Source: Undibacterium cyanobacteriorum
GTDB lineage: Bacteria > Pseudomonadota > Gammaproteobacteria > Burkholderiales > Burkholderiaceae_D
Length of the DNA stretch: 64,000 bases
Assembly (NCBI RefSeq): GCF_031326225.1
Contig: NZ_CP133720.1
Coordinates: 744,001 to 808,000, forward strand
Reading direction: 5' to 3'
Part shown: piece after piece, positions 51,317 through 59,826 of the stretch
Position numbering within the stretch: position 1 is the stretch's first letter
Layout: each line of letters opens with the position of its first letter
Made by a program: the position numbers and the translations under genes
The notes under the pieces: model-generated
Database searches by the model: none
The model's input: only the letters and a program-made list of their open reading frames with translations
Told to the model about the DNA's origin: nothing

Positions 51317-51862
51317 ATGTCTCGTTTATCTATCCCTAGCGTTGAATCCTCTGTCGAAGCTTCCAAACCTTTATTGGCAGCTGTGCAAAAGCAACTTGGC
51401 GTGACGCCGAATTTAATGAAATTGGTCGGTCATAGCCCGGCGGCATTGGAAGGCTATCTATCCTTGAACGGCGCTTTGGGCAAAGGCAAATTGCCGGTCC
51501 AATTGCGTGAACGTATTGCTTTGGCGATTGCGGAATACAACGGCTGTGATTATTGCTTATCAGCGCACGACTTTTTGGGGCGCAATGTAGCCAAGATTAG
51601 TGCAACTGAAATCGACGCCGCACGCGATGCGCGTTCTGAAGATGCTCGCACTCACACCGCTTTGCAATTTGCACTGCGCGTGGCGCAAAGCCGAGGTCGC
51701 GTCAGTGACGCTGATCTGACAGCGGTGCGCAATGCGGGTTTCGATGAAGCAGAAGTCATTGAGATCGTGTCGAACGTCGCCGTCAATGTTTTGACCAACT
51801 ACATCAACAATGTGGCAGCGACCGACATCGATTTCCCTGTGGTCCGTGCTAAAACAGTGTAA
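51317..51862 (+). CDS. Carboxymuconolactone decarboxylase / AhpD-like protein
   Basis: A 181-aa protein. It has the AhpD-type redox centre CDYCLSAH (CxxC with His 3 residues on) near residues 75-82 in the context RERIALAIAEYNGCDYCLSAHDFL. These proteins reduce peroxides through a dithiol or decarboxylate carboxymuconolactone. ATG 51317 follows GGAG; the open frame begins at 51269 but lacks a site there. Controlled presumably by the divergent LysR protein, and followed by a CZB gene after 100 bp. Confidence 0.9.
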   Translation: MSRLSIPSVESSVEASKPLLAAVQKQLGVTPNLMKLVGHSPAALEGYLSLNGALGKGKLPVQLRERIALAIAEYNGCDYCLSAHDFLGRNVAKISATEIDAARDARSEDARTHTALQFALRVAQSRGRVSDADLTAVRNAGFDEAEVIEIVSNVAVNVLTNYINNVAATDIDFPVVRAKTV

Positions 51863-51892
51863 ATCAACAGTGATCTTCCAGTAAAAGCAGCT

Positions 51893-51934
51893 TGGCGGTA
51901 CCTGCAGACCTCGCAACGGTAGGCAGTACCACCA
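51893..51934 (+). repeat. Inverted repeat between the AhpD-like and CZB genes
   Basis: TGGCGGTACCTGC at 51893 pairs with GCAGTACCACCA ending 51934, with one mismatch and one bulged base, forming a stable hairpin. No T-tract follows, so within an operon it could act as an mRNA stabiliser or processing site, setting expression differences between the two genes. Confidence 0.6.
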
Positions 51935-51962
51935 GTCTCTCATTCACATTGAGGAGCGTAAA

Positions 51963-52316
51963 ATGAATCTAGATAATGCAGTGGAAACGCATGCGCAATG
52001 GAAAACTAAATTGCGTTCTGCAATCGTGAAACAAGAAAAATTAGATCATGCGTGTTTATCGCGTGATGATTGCTGTGAGCTTGGGCAATGGTTGCACGGC
52101 GTAGGACAACAACGTTATGGCCGTTTTGCTTCGCATGCGGAATGCGTCACCCAACATCGTGCTTTTCATCGAGAAGTTGCCAAAGTGGCGATGGCCGTCA
52201 ATGCGGGACGGTATGAGGCAGCGCAGGAACTGTTGGCATCGACATCTGATTATGCCAAGGTATCAAGCGAACTCAGCGTGGCTTTCTTGCGCTTACGTAA
52301 AGAAGCAAGAATCTAG
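51963..52316 (+). CDS. Free-standing CZB (chemoreceptor zinc-binding) domain protein
   Basis: A 117-aa protein containing only a CZB domain: HAQWKTKLRSAI with the first His, CCELGQWLHGVGQQRYG (the Cys-Gly-Trp-like core CxLGxWLxG), then HRAFHREVAKVA with the HxxFH metal ligands. CZB domains bind zinc and sense HOCl or zinc changes, usually at the end of chemoreceptors and diguanylate cyclases. Here there is no partner domain, so it may work in trans. Probably co-transcribed with the AhpD-like gene, which fits redox sensing. Its stop shares CTAG with the end of the convergent fdsD. Confidence 0.88.
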   Translation: MNLDNAVETHAQWKTKLRSAIVKQEKLDHACLSRDDCCELGQWLHGVGQQRYGRFASHAECVTQHRAFHREVAKVAMAVNAGRYEAAQELLASTSDYAKVSSELSVAFLRLRKEARI

Positions 52317-52570
52317 GGTGATGTGGTTTGTCTTGGGGTTAAATTCGCTTCATTCTTTTGCAGTGAAGCACGAACGATTTCGCTGAGAGCTGGTTCACTC
52401 GGTAATTCATTCGACCTAATGGCCGACAGCAAAGCCTGACGCATGCTCGGTGTCCAAAACTTTTGAATGTGATTGGCGATGCCAGCGAGGCCTTCTTCGC
52501 GATCCGGCATGCTTTCGAAGAAGCTACCGATTTGATTCGCCATGCGTATGAGTTTGTCGAGATTGTCCAT
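52313..52570 (-). CDS. fdsD: Formate dehydrogenase subunit delta (FdsD)
   Basis: An 85-aa protein with the FdsD pattern: LDKLIRMANQIGSFFESMPDREEGLAGIANHIQKFWTPSMRQALLSAI. FdsD accompanies soluble NAD+-dependent molybdenum formate dehydrogenases, where it is required for active enzyme though not always found in the complex. It is the last gene of the fds operon, 71 bp after fdhD. It converges with the CZB gene, overlapping at the last bases. Confidence 0.9.
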   Translation of the reverse strand: MDNLDKLIRMANQIGSFFESMPDREEGLAGIANHIQKFWTPSMRQALLSAIRSNELPSEPALSEIVRASLQKNEANLTPRQTTSP

Positions 52571-52641
52571 GATCTTGCGTGCTGAATTGTCTGTTGTTGG
52601 TGGTGTTCTTGTTTGATTGTTCTTTGAATTTTGTTTAGATT

Positions 52642-53547
52642 TTATTTTTTATCGATTTCATTCTTAGCATAGACTTGAATCCGCTGCGCATGGGTGTAGA
52701 TCGTGGTTTTGTTGTCGCGGGTGTAGCCGAGTAAACAAAGTTGACTACGTTCAGCGACATCAATCGCCAAGCTGGTTACACCCGAGACTGCGGCGAGCAC
52801 AGCGATGCGGGCGCGTACGCATTTCTCGATCAACTCGTAGCTGGCGCGACTGGTGATCAAAGCGAAACCGGCACGGCCGTCCATCTTGTTTCGTGCTAAG
52901 GCACCAATCACTTTATCTAGCGCATTGTGGCGGCCGACATCTTCGCGTAGCACTACAATTTCTCCATCGAGATTGCACCATGCTGCGGCGTGGGTTGCAC
53001 CGGTTGCTTCCATGAGGGCTTGTTGTGCGCGTAAATGTTGGCTCGCTAAAGTGATGGCGGACAAAGAAACTTGGATATCACTTGTGCTCGAAGGCGTATC
53101 CAATGGTGCCAAGTCGCGCAGCAATTCTTCGATACTACTGATGCCACATAAACCACAGCCAGTGCGCCCACTCAATTGCCTTTGGCGTTCTTTGATCTGA
53201 AAAAAACATTCATTGGCGATGCGCAGCTCGACGTTGTAGCCCTGCGCGTGTGGCACCACATCGCAGTCGTAAATTTGTGCGGCGTGATCGACGATGCCTT
53301 CACTCAAGGCAAAGCCATAGGCAAAATCTTCGAGTGCTTCAGGCGACGCCATCATCACGGCATAGGAAATGCCGTTAATGACGATCGCCACTGGGGCCTC
53401 GATCGCGATGTGATCATGGCTATCTGTGCGAACACCTTGACTCAACTGTATCGCCGGGAACTGCGCGTGTGCCGGCGCTTGTCCTTGTTCATTCCCTAGC
53501 GATTCTATTGATTCTAAAGATCGCTCATCGATCCGTTTCATGCTCAT
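52642..53547 (-). CDS. fdhD: Formate dehydrogenase accessory sulfurtransferase FdhD (FdsC)
   Basis: A 301-aa protein. The catalytic loop GRTGCGLCGISSIE (CxxC, near 130) transfers sulfur from the cysteine desulfurase to bis-MGD. ALMEATGATHAAAW, VLREDVGRHNALDKVIGAL and ITSRASYELIEKC are family marks. ATG 53547 starts 5 bp after the fdsA stop; the GTG at 53565 lies inside fdsA. Called fdsC in Cupriavidus-type operons. Needed to sulfurate the Mo/W cofactor of FdsA. Confidence 0.94.
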   Translation of the reverse strand: MSMKRIDERSLESIESLGNEQGQAPAHAQFPAIQLSQGVRTDSHDHIAIEAPVAIVINGISYAVMMASPEALEDFAYGFALSEGIVDHAAQIYDCDVVPHAQGYNVELRIANECFFQIKERQRQLSGRTGCGLCGISSIEELLRDLAPLDTPSSTSDIQVSLSAITLASQHLRAQQALMEATGATHAAAWCNLDGEIVVLREDVGRHNALDKVIGALARNKMDGRAGFALITSRASYELIEKCVRARIAVLAAVSGVTSLAIDVAERSQLCLLGYTRDNKTTIYTHAQRIQVYAKNEIDKK

Positions 53548-53552
53548 CGAAC

Positions 53553-56414
53553 CTAGGACTTCCACGCGACTTCTGCCAATGCCACTTGCTGCGAACTAAA
53601 CTGCTGTTGCGCTTGCTGCCACGCGGATTCTTCTTGCACCGGCATGACTTGTACCGCCGTCACTTTGTACTCAGGACAATTCGTAGCCCAGTCCGAGTTG
53701 TCGGTAGTAATGACGTTCGCGCCCGATTCAGGGAAGTGGAAGGTGGTGTACACCACGCCAGTTTGTATTCGCTCGGTGACGTCAGCACGCATGACGGTAT
53801 CACCAGCGCGGCTGCTGATTTTGACGAGATCGCCATGCTTGATACCGCGTTCTTCCGCATCGTGCGGATGAATTTGTAGGCTATCTTCATGATGCCATTG
53901 ACTGTTCTCAGTACGGCGGGTTTGGGCACCGACATTGTATTGCGTCAGGATGCGGCCAGTGGTCAACAAGAGCGGGAACTTACGTGTGACTTTTTCATCG
54001 GTGGCGATGTATTGCGTGATGATGAAGCGACCCTTGCCACGTACGAATTTGTCGACGTGCATAATCGAGGTGCCGGTTTCTTCTGTCGTCTCATTGCATG
54101 GCCATTGCACACTGCCGTAGCGTTCGATTTTGTCGTAGTTCACGCCACGGAAACTCGGAGTCAGGGCGGCAATTTCATCCATGATTTCGCTCGGGTGCTG
54201 GTAGTGCATAGGGTAGCCCAGCGCATTCGCCAGTTTCATGGTGACTTCCCAATCGGCATAACCAGCTTTGGGCGGCATCACTTTGCGCACGCGCGAGATA
54301 CGGCGTTCGGCATTGGTGAAAGTGCCGTCTTTTTCGAGGAAGGAGGAACCCGGCAAGAATACATGCGCGTACTTGGCGGTCTCGTTCAAGAAAATATCTT
54401 GTACCACGATGCATTCCATAGAACGCAGTGCGGCGCTCACATGTTGTGTATTCGGATCAGATTGCGCGATGTCTTCACCTTCGCAATACAAACCCTTGAA
54501 ACTGCCGCTGGTGGCAGCATCCAACATATTCGGAATGCGGAAACCCGGTTCTGGATCCAGTGTGACGCCCCATGCCGCTTCGAATTGTGAGCGCACCGTG
54601 CTATCGGAAATATGGCGATAGCCTGGCAGTTCGTGCGGGAAGGAACCCATGTCGCAAGCACCCTGCACATTGTTTTGACCGCGTAGAGGATTCACGCCAA
54701 CACCTTCACGACCGACATTGCCCGTCGCCATGGCGAGGTTGGCAATGCCCATCACCATGGTCGAACCTTGCGCATGCTCAGTCACACCAAGACCGTAATA
54801 GATGGCGGCATTGCCACCGGTTGCATAAAGACGGGCGGCGGCACGAATATCAGCGGCGGCGACGCCCGTCACCTCGGCCATCGCTTCCGGCGAGTTGTCA
54901 GGGCGGGCGATAAATTCACACCACTCGCGGAAAGATTTATCGTCGCAACGTTCGGCAATGTATTCGTTGGCGAGCAAGCCTTCGGTGACGACCACATGGG
55001 CGAGGGCGCTAATCATGGCGACATTGGTGCCCGGTTTCAATTGCAAATGATAGTCTGCCTTCACATGCGGCCCATCGACCAAATCAATTTGGCGTGGATC
55101 GACCACAATCAATTTCGCACCTTGGCGCAAACGTTTTTTCAAGCGCGATCCAAACACTGGATGGGCGTCGGTAGGATTCGCGCCGATGACCATGATGACA
55201 TCGGCTTTCTCAACTGACTTGAAGGTTTGCGTACCGGCCGAAGTGCCATAGGTTTGACCGAGGCCATAACCGGTGGGCGAATGGCAAACGCGGGCGCAAG
55301 TGTCGACATTATTGTTACCAAAAGCAGCGCGGATCAGTTTTTGTACGAGATAAGTTTCTTCATTGGTGCAACGTGAAGAAGTAATGCCGCCAATCGCGTT
55401 CTTGCCGTACTTGGCTTGCAGACGACGGAATTCCGACGCCGCATAAGTGATCGCTTCATCCCAACTGACTTCGCGCCATGGTTCGTCGATACTGCTGCGT
55501 ATCATCGGCTTCGTCACGCGATCTTTATGTGTCGCATAACCCCAAGCGAAACGACCTTTGATACACGCGTGTCCTTCGTTTGCTTTGCCATCTTTCCACG
55601 GCACCATACGCACGACTTGGTTGCCTTTCATTTCTGCTTTGAACGAGCAACCGACGCCGCAATAGGCGCAGGTAGTGATCTTACTGTGCTCGGCTTGTCC
55701 CAGCATGATCACGGTTTTTTCTTGCAGCGTTGCGGTCGGACACGCCTCAACACAAGCACCGCAACTGACGCATTCTGATTCCATGAAAGCCTGATCTTGA
55801 CCTGGCGAGACGCGTGATTCAAAACCGCGGCCACTAATGGTTAAGGCGAAGGTACCTTGCGTTTCTTCGCAAGCGCGCACGCAGCGATTACAAACGATAC
55901 ATTTTGATGCGTCATAGGTGAAATACGGATTCGATTCATCTTTGGCGCTATCCAGATGATGTTGACCACCTTTTTGCGCACCAACGCCATAGCGTACTTC
56001 GCGCAGGCCTGTAACGCCTGCCATATCTTGCAATTCGCAATTGCCGTTGGCAGAACACGTTAAGCAATCGAGTGGGTGATCAGAGATATATAACTCCATC
56101 ACACCCTTGCGCAGTTCTTGCAGTTTAGGGCTTTGCGTTTTGACCTTCATGCCAGCTTCGGCTGGCGTGGTGCAGGAAGCGGGATAGCCTTTGCGGCCTT
56201 CGATTTCAACCAAGCATAAGCGGCAAGAGCCGAACGGTTCTAAGCTATCGGTGGCGCACAGTTTGGGCACCATAATGCCGGCTTCGACGGCGGCTCGCAT
56301 CAGTGAAGTGCCCGCCGCGACCGTGATCTGTTCGCCGTCGATTTCGAGGCTGACTTGTTGATCGGATTCGCGCCGTGGTGTACCAAAATCAGTATCGTGG
56401 AGATGATCGCGCAC
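53553..56414 (-). CDS. fdsA: NAD+-dependent formate dehydrogenase subunit alpha (FdsA)
   Basis: A 953-aa molybdoprotein. From the N-terminus it has a [2Fe-2S] domain (CATDSLEPFGSCRLC), a His-Cys3 cluster (HPLDCLTCSANGNC), two [4Fe-4S] binding sets (CIVCNRCVRACEE; CVSCGACVEACP), and a further cluster at CAYCGVGC that opens the catalytic part. The metal ligand is Cys in ARVCHSPTGYG (Cys rather than selenocysteine), with the active-site His next to it. bis-MGD binding follows. It oxidises formate to CO2 and passes electrons to FdsB. GTG start with GGAGAA upstream, 9 bp after fdsB. Confidence 0.97.
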   Translation of the reverse strand: MRDHLHDTDFGTPRRESDQQVSLEIDGEQITVAAGTSLMRAAVEAGIMVPKLCATDSLEPFGSCRLCLVEIEGRKGYPASCTTPAEAGMKVKTQSPKLQELRKGVMELYISDHPLDCLTCSANGNCELQDMAGVTGLREVRYGVGAQKGGQHHLDSAKDESNPYFTYDASKCIVCNRCVRACEETQGTFALTISGRGFESRVSPGQDQAFMESECVSCGACVEACPTATLQEKTVIMLGQAEHSKITTCAYCGVGCSFKAEMKGNQVVRMVPWKDGKANEGHACIKGRFAWGYATHKDRVTKPMIRSSIDEPWREVSWDEAITYAASEFRRLQAKYGKNAIGGITSSRCTNEETYLVQKLIRAAFGNNNVDTCARVCHSPTGYGLGQTYGTSAGTQTFKSVEKADVIMVIGANPTDAHPVFGSRLKKRLRQGAKLIVVDPRQIDLVDGPHVKADYHLQLKPGTNVAMISALAHVVVTEGLLANEYIAERCDDKSFREWCEFIARPDNSPEAMAEVTGVAAADIRAAARLYATGGNAAIYYGLGVTEHAQGSTMVMGIANLAMATGNVGREGVGVNPLRGQNNVQGACDMGSFPHELPGYRHISDSTVRSQFEAAWGVTLDPEPGFRIPNMLDAATSGSFKGLYCEGEDIAQSDPNTQHVSAALRSMECIVVQDIFLNETAKYAHVFLPGSSFLEKDGTFTNAERRISRVRKVMPPKAGYADWEVTMKLANALGYPMHYQHPSEIMDEIAALTPSFRGVNYDKIERYGSVQWPCNETTEETGTSIMHVDKFVRGKGRFIITQYIATDEKVTRKFPLLLTTGRILTQYNVGAQTRRTENSQWHHEDSLQIHPHDAEERGIKHGDLVKISSRAGDTVMRADVTERIQTGVVYTTFHFPESGANVITTDNSDWATNCPEYKVTAVQVMPVQEESAWQQAQQQFSSQQVALAEVAWKS

Positions 56415-56423
56415 TTTATTCTC

Positions 56424-57986
56424 CTAATTCTTTTGAGTGGCATCTAAACCAAAATCACGCGGATAAAAATTCAGCGCGGACAGCACAGGGTTCGGTGTCA
56501 TGCCGCCTAAGGCGCACAAGGACCCGTATTGCATGGTGTCGCACAGATCGCGTAATAATCGTTCTTCTGCTTGTTGTTGTTCGGATTGCGCTGGGCTGGC
56601 CAGCAGACGGTCAATCACCTCGACGCCGCGCGTGGAGCCGATGCGGCACGGCGTGCATTTGCCACAGGATTCGATCGCACAAAACTCCATCGCATAACGT
56701 GCTAGTTTTGATAGATCTGCGCTGTCGTCGTGCACCACAATCCCGCCATGGCCGACCGTGGCCCCCGCTGCGGCATAGGCTTCATAATCGAAAGGCAGGT
56801 CCCACATACTCTCAGGTACATAAGAACCGAGCGGTCCACCAACTTGCACGGCCTTGATTGGACGCCCACTGGCACTACCACCGCCGAAGTCAAATAAGAG
56901 TTCACGTAAGCTGATGCCAAAAGCAACTTCAACCAAACCACCGTAGCGAATATTGCCGGTCAGTTGAATCGGCAGTGTGCCGGTTGATCGGCCATGTCCC
57001 AGGCCTTTGTAGAAGGCCGCGCCGCGCGCCATAATCAAAGGTACTGAGGCGAAACTAATGACATTGTTGATCACCGTAGGTTGACCGAACAAGCCTTGCA
57101 AAGCAGGCAGTGGCGGTTTAGCGCGTACCACGCCGCGCTTGCCTTCGATGCTTTCTAACATCGCGGTTTCCTCACCGCAGACGTAAGCGCCGGCCGCTTT
57201 GCGCACTTCGAGTTCAAAGCTGTATGGTGAATCGCAAATTGAGGCGCCAAGATAGCCTGCAGCACGCGCGATGGCGATCGCTTGCTCCATCTTGGCGATT
57301 GCTGCTGGATATTCAGAGCGAATGTAGACATAGCCGCGCGTCGCACCAGTGGCGATGGCAGCGATAGTCATCCCTTCAATCAGCATGAAAGGATCACCTT
57401 CCATGGTCATGCGATCCGAGTAAGTTCCGGAGTCACCTTCATCTGCATTGCAGACTACATATTTTTGCGAGGCATTCGCCGCCGCCACGGTTTTCCATTT
57501 GATACCCGTTGGGAAGGCGGCGCCGCCGCGACCGCGTAGGCCGGAGTCGAGTACTTCAGTGACGATTTGTTTCGGCGTCATCGCCAAACAACGTCGTAGT
57601 CCGACAAATCCTTCATGTGCCAGATAGTCTTCCAAAGACAAAGGACGAGTGACACCCATGCGTGCAAACATCAGCCGTTGTTGGCGTTTGAGATATTCGA
57701 TCTGATCAACTAATCCTAAGCACAAAGCATGTGCGCCGCCAGTCCAAAACTGCGCTTCGCATAAACTATCGAGATCGGCCAAGCTGACCGGGCCATAGGC
57801 AACGCGTCCTTGAGCTGTGTCCACTTCGATTAAAGGTTCTGCCCAAAACAGCCCCCGTGAACTATTGCGAATAATGTGCAAGTCGAACGCTTGTTGTTGC
57901 GCGAATTGGGTCAGTGCCGTTGCGATGGCATCGGCGTCGAGGGCAAGGGCGACGCTATCATCGGGAATATAGATCGTGTAGCTCAT
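56424..57986 (-). CDS. fdsB: NAD+-dependent formate dehydrogenase subunit beta (FdsB)
   Basis: A 520-aa NADH-binding diaphorase subunit resembling NuoF. It carries the FMN/NADH loop GLRGRGGAAFPTGIKW (about 170), CNADEGDSGTYSDRM, and a [4Fe-4S] set at ESCGKCTPCRIG with a distant Cys in YGSLCALGGMTPNP. The N-terminal about 100 residues form a thioredoxin-like extension, as in the fused FdsB. Its start overlaps the fdsG stop by 4 bp (ATGA). Confidence 0.96.
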   Translation of the reverse strand: MSYTIYIPDDSVALALDADAIATALTQFAQQQAFDLHIIRNSSRGLFWAEPLIEVDTAQGRVAYGPVSLADLDSLCEAQFWTGGAHALCLGLVDQIEYLKRQQRLMFARMGVTRPLSLEDYLAHEGFVGLRRCLAMTPKQIVTEVLDSGLRGRGGAAFPTGIKWKTVAAANASQKYVVCNADEGDSGTYSDRMTMEGDPFMLIEGMTIAAIATGATRGYVYIRSEYPAAIAKMEQAIAIARAAGYLGASICDSPYSFELEVRKAAGAYVCGEETAMLESIEGKRGVVRAKPPLPALQGLFGQPTVINNVISFASVPLIMARGAAFYKGLGHGRSTGTLPIQLTGNIRYGGLVEVAFGISLRELLFDFGGGSASGRPIKAVQVGGPLGSYVPESMWDLPFDYEAYAAAGATVGHGGIVVHDDSADLSKLARYAMEFCAIESCGKCTPCRIGSTRGVEVIDRLLASPAQSEQQQAEERLLRDLCDTMQYGSLCALGGMTPNPVLSALNFYPRDFGLDATQKN

Positions 57987-58480
57987 GCGTTCCCCTTGGT
58001 ATCAGATTGCGCTGGGAGCTGATTCAATAAATCATTCAATTTGTTCTCAGTCAGTCGTGCCTGCAAGCGCCCATCAAGCAACGCTGCAGGTGCGGTTGAA
58101 CACAGTCCTAAGCAATACACTGCTTCGACGTCGAGCTCTTGGGAGCGCACGGCACGATGCTGACAAACTTTGTCCCACAAAGCCTCGGCCCCCATCGATT
58201 GGCAAGCCTCAGCGCGGCAGATTTGCAGCGTATGAGGCTTGGGCGCGGCTTGTTTGAAATGGTGGTAGAACGTAATCACCCCATGCACTTCGGCTCGCGA
58301 AAGATTGAGCGCGCGTGCGATCAAAGGAACCACATGCTCCGGAATAAAGCCAAGCTTGTCTTGAATCGCATGCAGAATGGGAAGAAGTGCGCCAGCTTGA
58401 TTTTTGTTGGCATTGATCAGTTCTTGTATCGATGCCAAATCGATGGCGTTTGCCGTTTGGCCTGGTTGGGTATCAGACAT
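57983..58480 (-). CDS. fdsG: NAD+-dependent formate dehydrogenase subunit gamma (FdsG)
   Basis: A 165-aa subunit resembling NuoE. A [2Fe-2S] centre is formed by CRAEACQSMGA and CLGLCSTAPAALLDG, with AEVHGVITFYHHF before it. First gene of the fdsGBA-fdhD-fdsD operon. ATG 58480 is used; the frame extends to 58558 without a better start, and no strong ribosome site is visible. The 273 bp up to the HD-GYP gene probably contain the promoter; no regulator gene (FdsR) is adjacent. Confidence 0.94.
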   Translation of the reverse strand: MSDTQPGQTANAIDLASIQELINANKNQAGALLPILHAIQDKLGFIPEHVVPLIARALNLSRAEVHGVITFYHHFKQAAPKPHTLQICRAEACQSMGAEALWDKVCQHRAVRSQELDVEAVYCLGLCSTAPAALLDGRLQARLTENKLNDLLNQLPAQSDTKGNA

Positions 58481-58753
58481 GATAAAAAGCCATAAAAAAG
58501 GACGGTCGTGCTTGAAGTCGCACGGGCTGCGCATGGTGGCACCGGCAGGCACCGTCATACCTCATCATAGTTTTTGAGATTGAGAAATTCAAAACCAAAA
58601 AACGATGCTGAAAAAATAATAAGGAATTATGCGCGATTCGACCCTGTTCGAGCAAGGTAAGTTTCATTGCCGAAGTGGTGTTGGGATGAAGAGGCGGCGT
58701 TCTGTGTATGAGCGACTGAAAGACGAGCTTCGTCATGCGCTTCCTTATTGCAC

Positions 58754-59755
58754 TTACATGAGTTCTTGTTCTTTGTATTGTTCTTTGATGACCAAAATAT
58801 CTGGCAGCTGCGACAAGAAAAGATCGACCAAGCGCGGGTCGAAATGTTTGCCCTTTTCGGCTTCGAGTAGTGCCACCGCTTCTTCCACGCTCCAAGCTTT
58901 CTTGTAGGGACGTACTGACGTTAGTGCATCGAAAACATCAGCGATGGCGACGATGCGGGCCTCGATGGGGATGGCTTCGCCGCTGGCACGATGCGGATAA
59001 CCGCTACCATCGAATTTTTCATGATGATAGAGTGCGATCAATCGGGCCATTTTGAGTAATGGTGAATCATGTTCACCAAGAATTTCCGCGCCCATGATCA
59101 CGTGTTTTTGCATCAACTGCCATTCGTCTTGATCGAGCTTTCCTGGTTTTAAGAGAACATGATCTGGGGTGCCAATCTTGCCGATGTCGTGCATCGGTGC
59201 CGCATTAAATAGTAAGTCTGCCATTTCATCGCCAAATCCCGCTGCCAGCGCCAAGATGCGCGAATAGTGACTCATGCGTATCACGTGTAATCCGGTTTCA
59301 TTGTCGCGATATTCGGCGGCGCGACCCAAGCATTGAATGATTTGCAAGCGGGTGCGATGTAACTCATCGGCTCGCACGAGTGATAAATGCGTTTTGACGC
59401 GGGCTTTCACAATCGGTGGACTGACAGGCTTGGTAATGTAGTCCACTGCGCCAGCTTCGAAACCAGCCGATTCATCGCTAACTTCGCTCAGAGCTGTGAC
59501 GAAAATAACTGGGATGTCTTGTGTCACTGTGTTCGCCTTTAAGTGACGGCAGGTTTCTAGACCTGTCATGCCGGGCATCATAACATCCAGCAAAATCAAA
59601 TGAGGAGTTTCTTCTTGCGCGAGTTTGAGGGCTTTCTCCCCATCCAAGGCGAACAACAGGCGATAGTCGTCTTGCAAGACTTGACGCAAGATTTGTAGGT
59701 TACTTGCGGCATCATCGACGACTAAGATCTTGGGACGGTGATCAAGACTACTCAT
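58754..59755 (-). CDS. Response regulator with HD-GYP phosphodiesterase domain
   Basis: A 333-aa protein. The receiver (about 8-125) has VDDAAS, phosphoacceptor Asp in LILLDVMMPGMTG, Thr in FVTAL and Lys in YITKPV. The HD-GYP output (about 145-325) is complete: HDIGKIGTPDHVLLKPGKL, HHEKFDGSGYP and ARIVAIADVFDALTS. HD-GYP domains with these residues hydrolyse cyclic di-GMP. It is the second gene after the MHYT hybrid kinase, 71 bp downstream, and should be its output. Confidence 0.95.
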   Translation of the reverse strand: MSSLDHRPKILVVDDAASNLQILRQVLQDDYRLLFALDGEKALKLAQEETPHLILLDVMMPGMTGLETCRHLKANTVTQDIPVIFVTALSEVSDESAGFEAGAVDYITKPVSPPIVKARVKTHLSLVRADELHRTRLQIIQCLGRAAEYRDNETGLHVIRMSHYSRILALAAGFGDEMADLLFNAAPMHDIGKIGTPDHVLLKPGKLDQDEWQLMQKHVIMGAEILGEHDSPLLKMARLIALYHHEKFDGSGYPHRASGEAIPIEARIVAIADVFDALTSVRPYKKAWSVEEAVALLEAEKGKHFDPRLVDLFLSQLPDILVIKEQYKEQELM

Positions 59756-59826
59756 GCCTTTGTCCTTTTTTGAAACATGCTCTTAAAGCAAGTTGGCGCG
59801 AATGGCGAATCTGGTGTGGGTTGACT

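Noticed and set aside
58629..58907. 92-codon plus-strand frame between fdsG and the HD-GYP gene
   Set aside because: Its second half is antisense to the HD-GYP coding region and it shows no family features.
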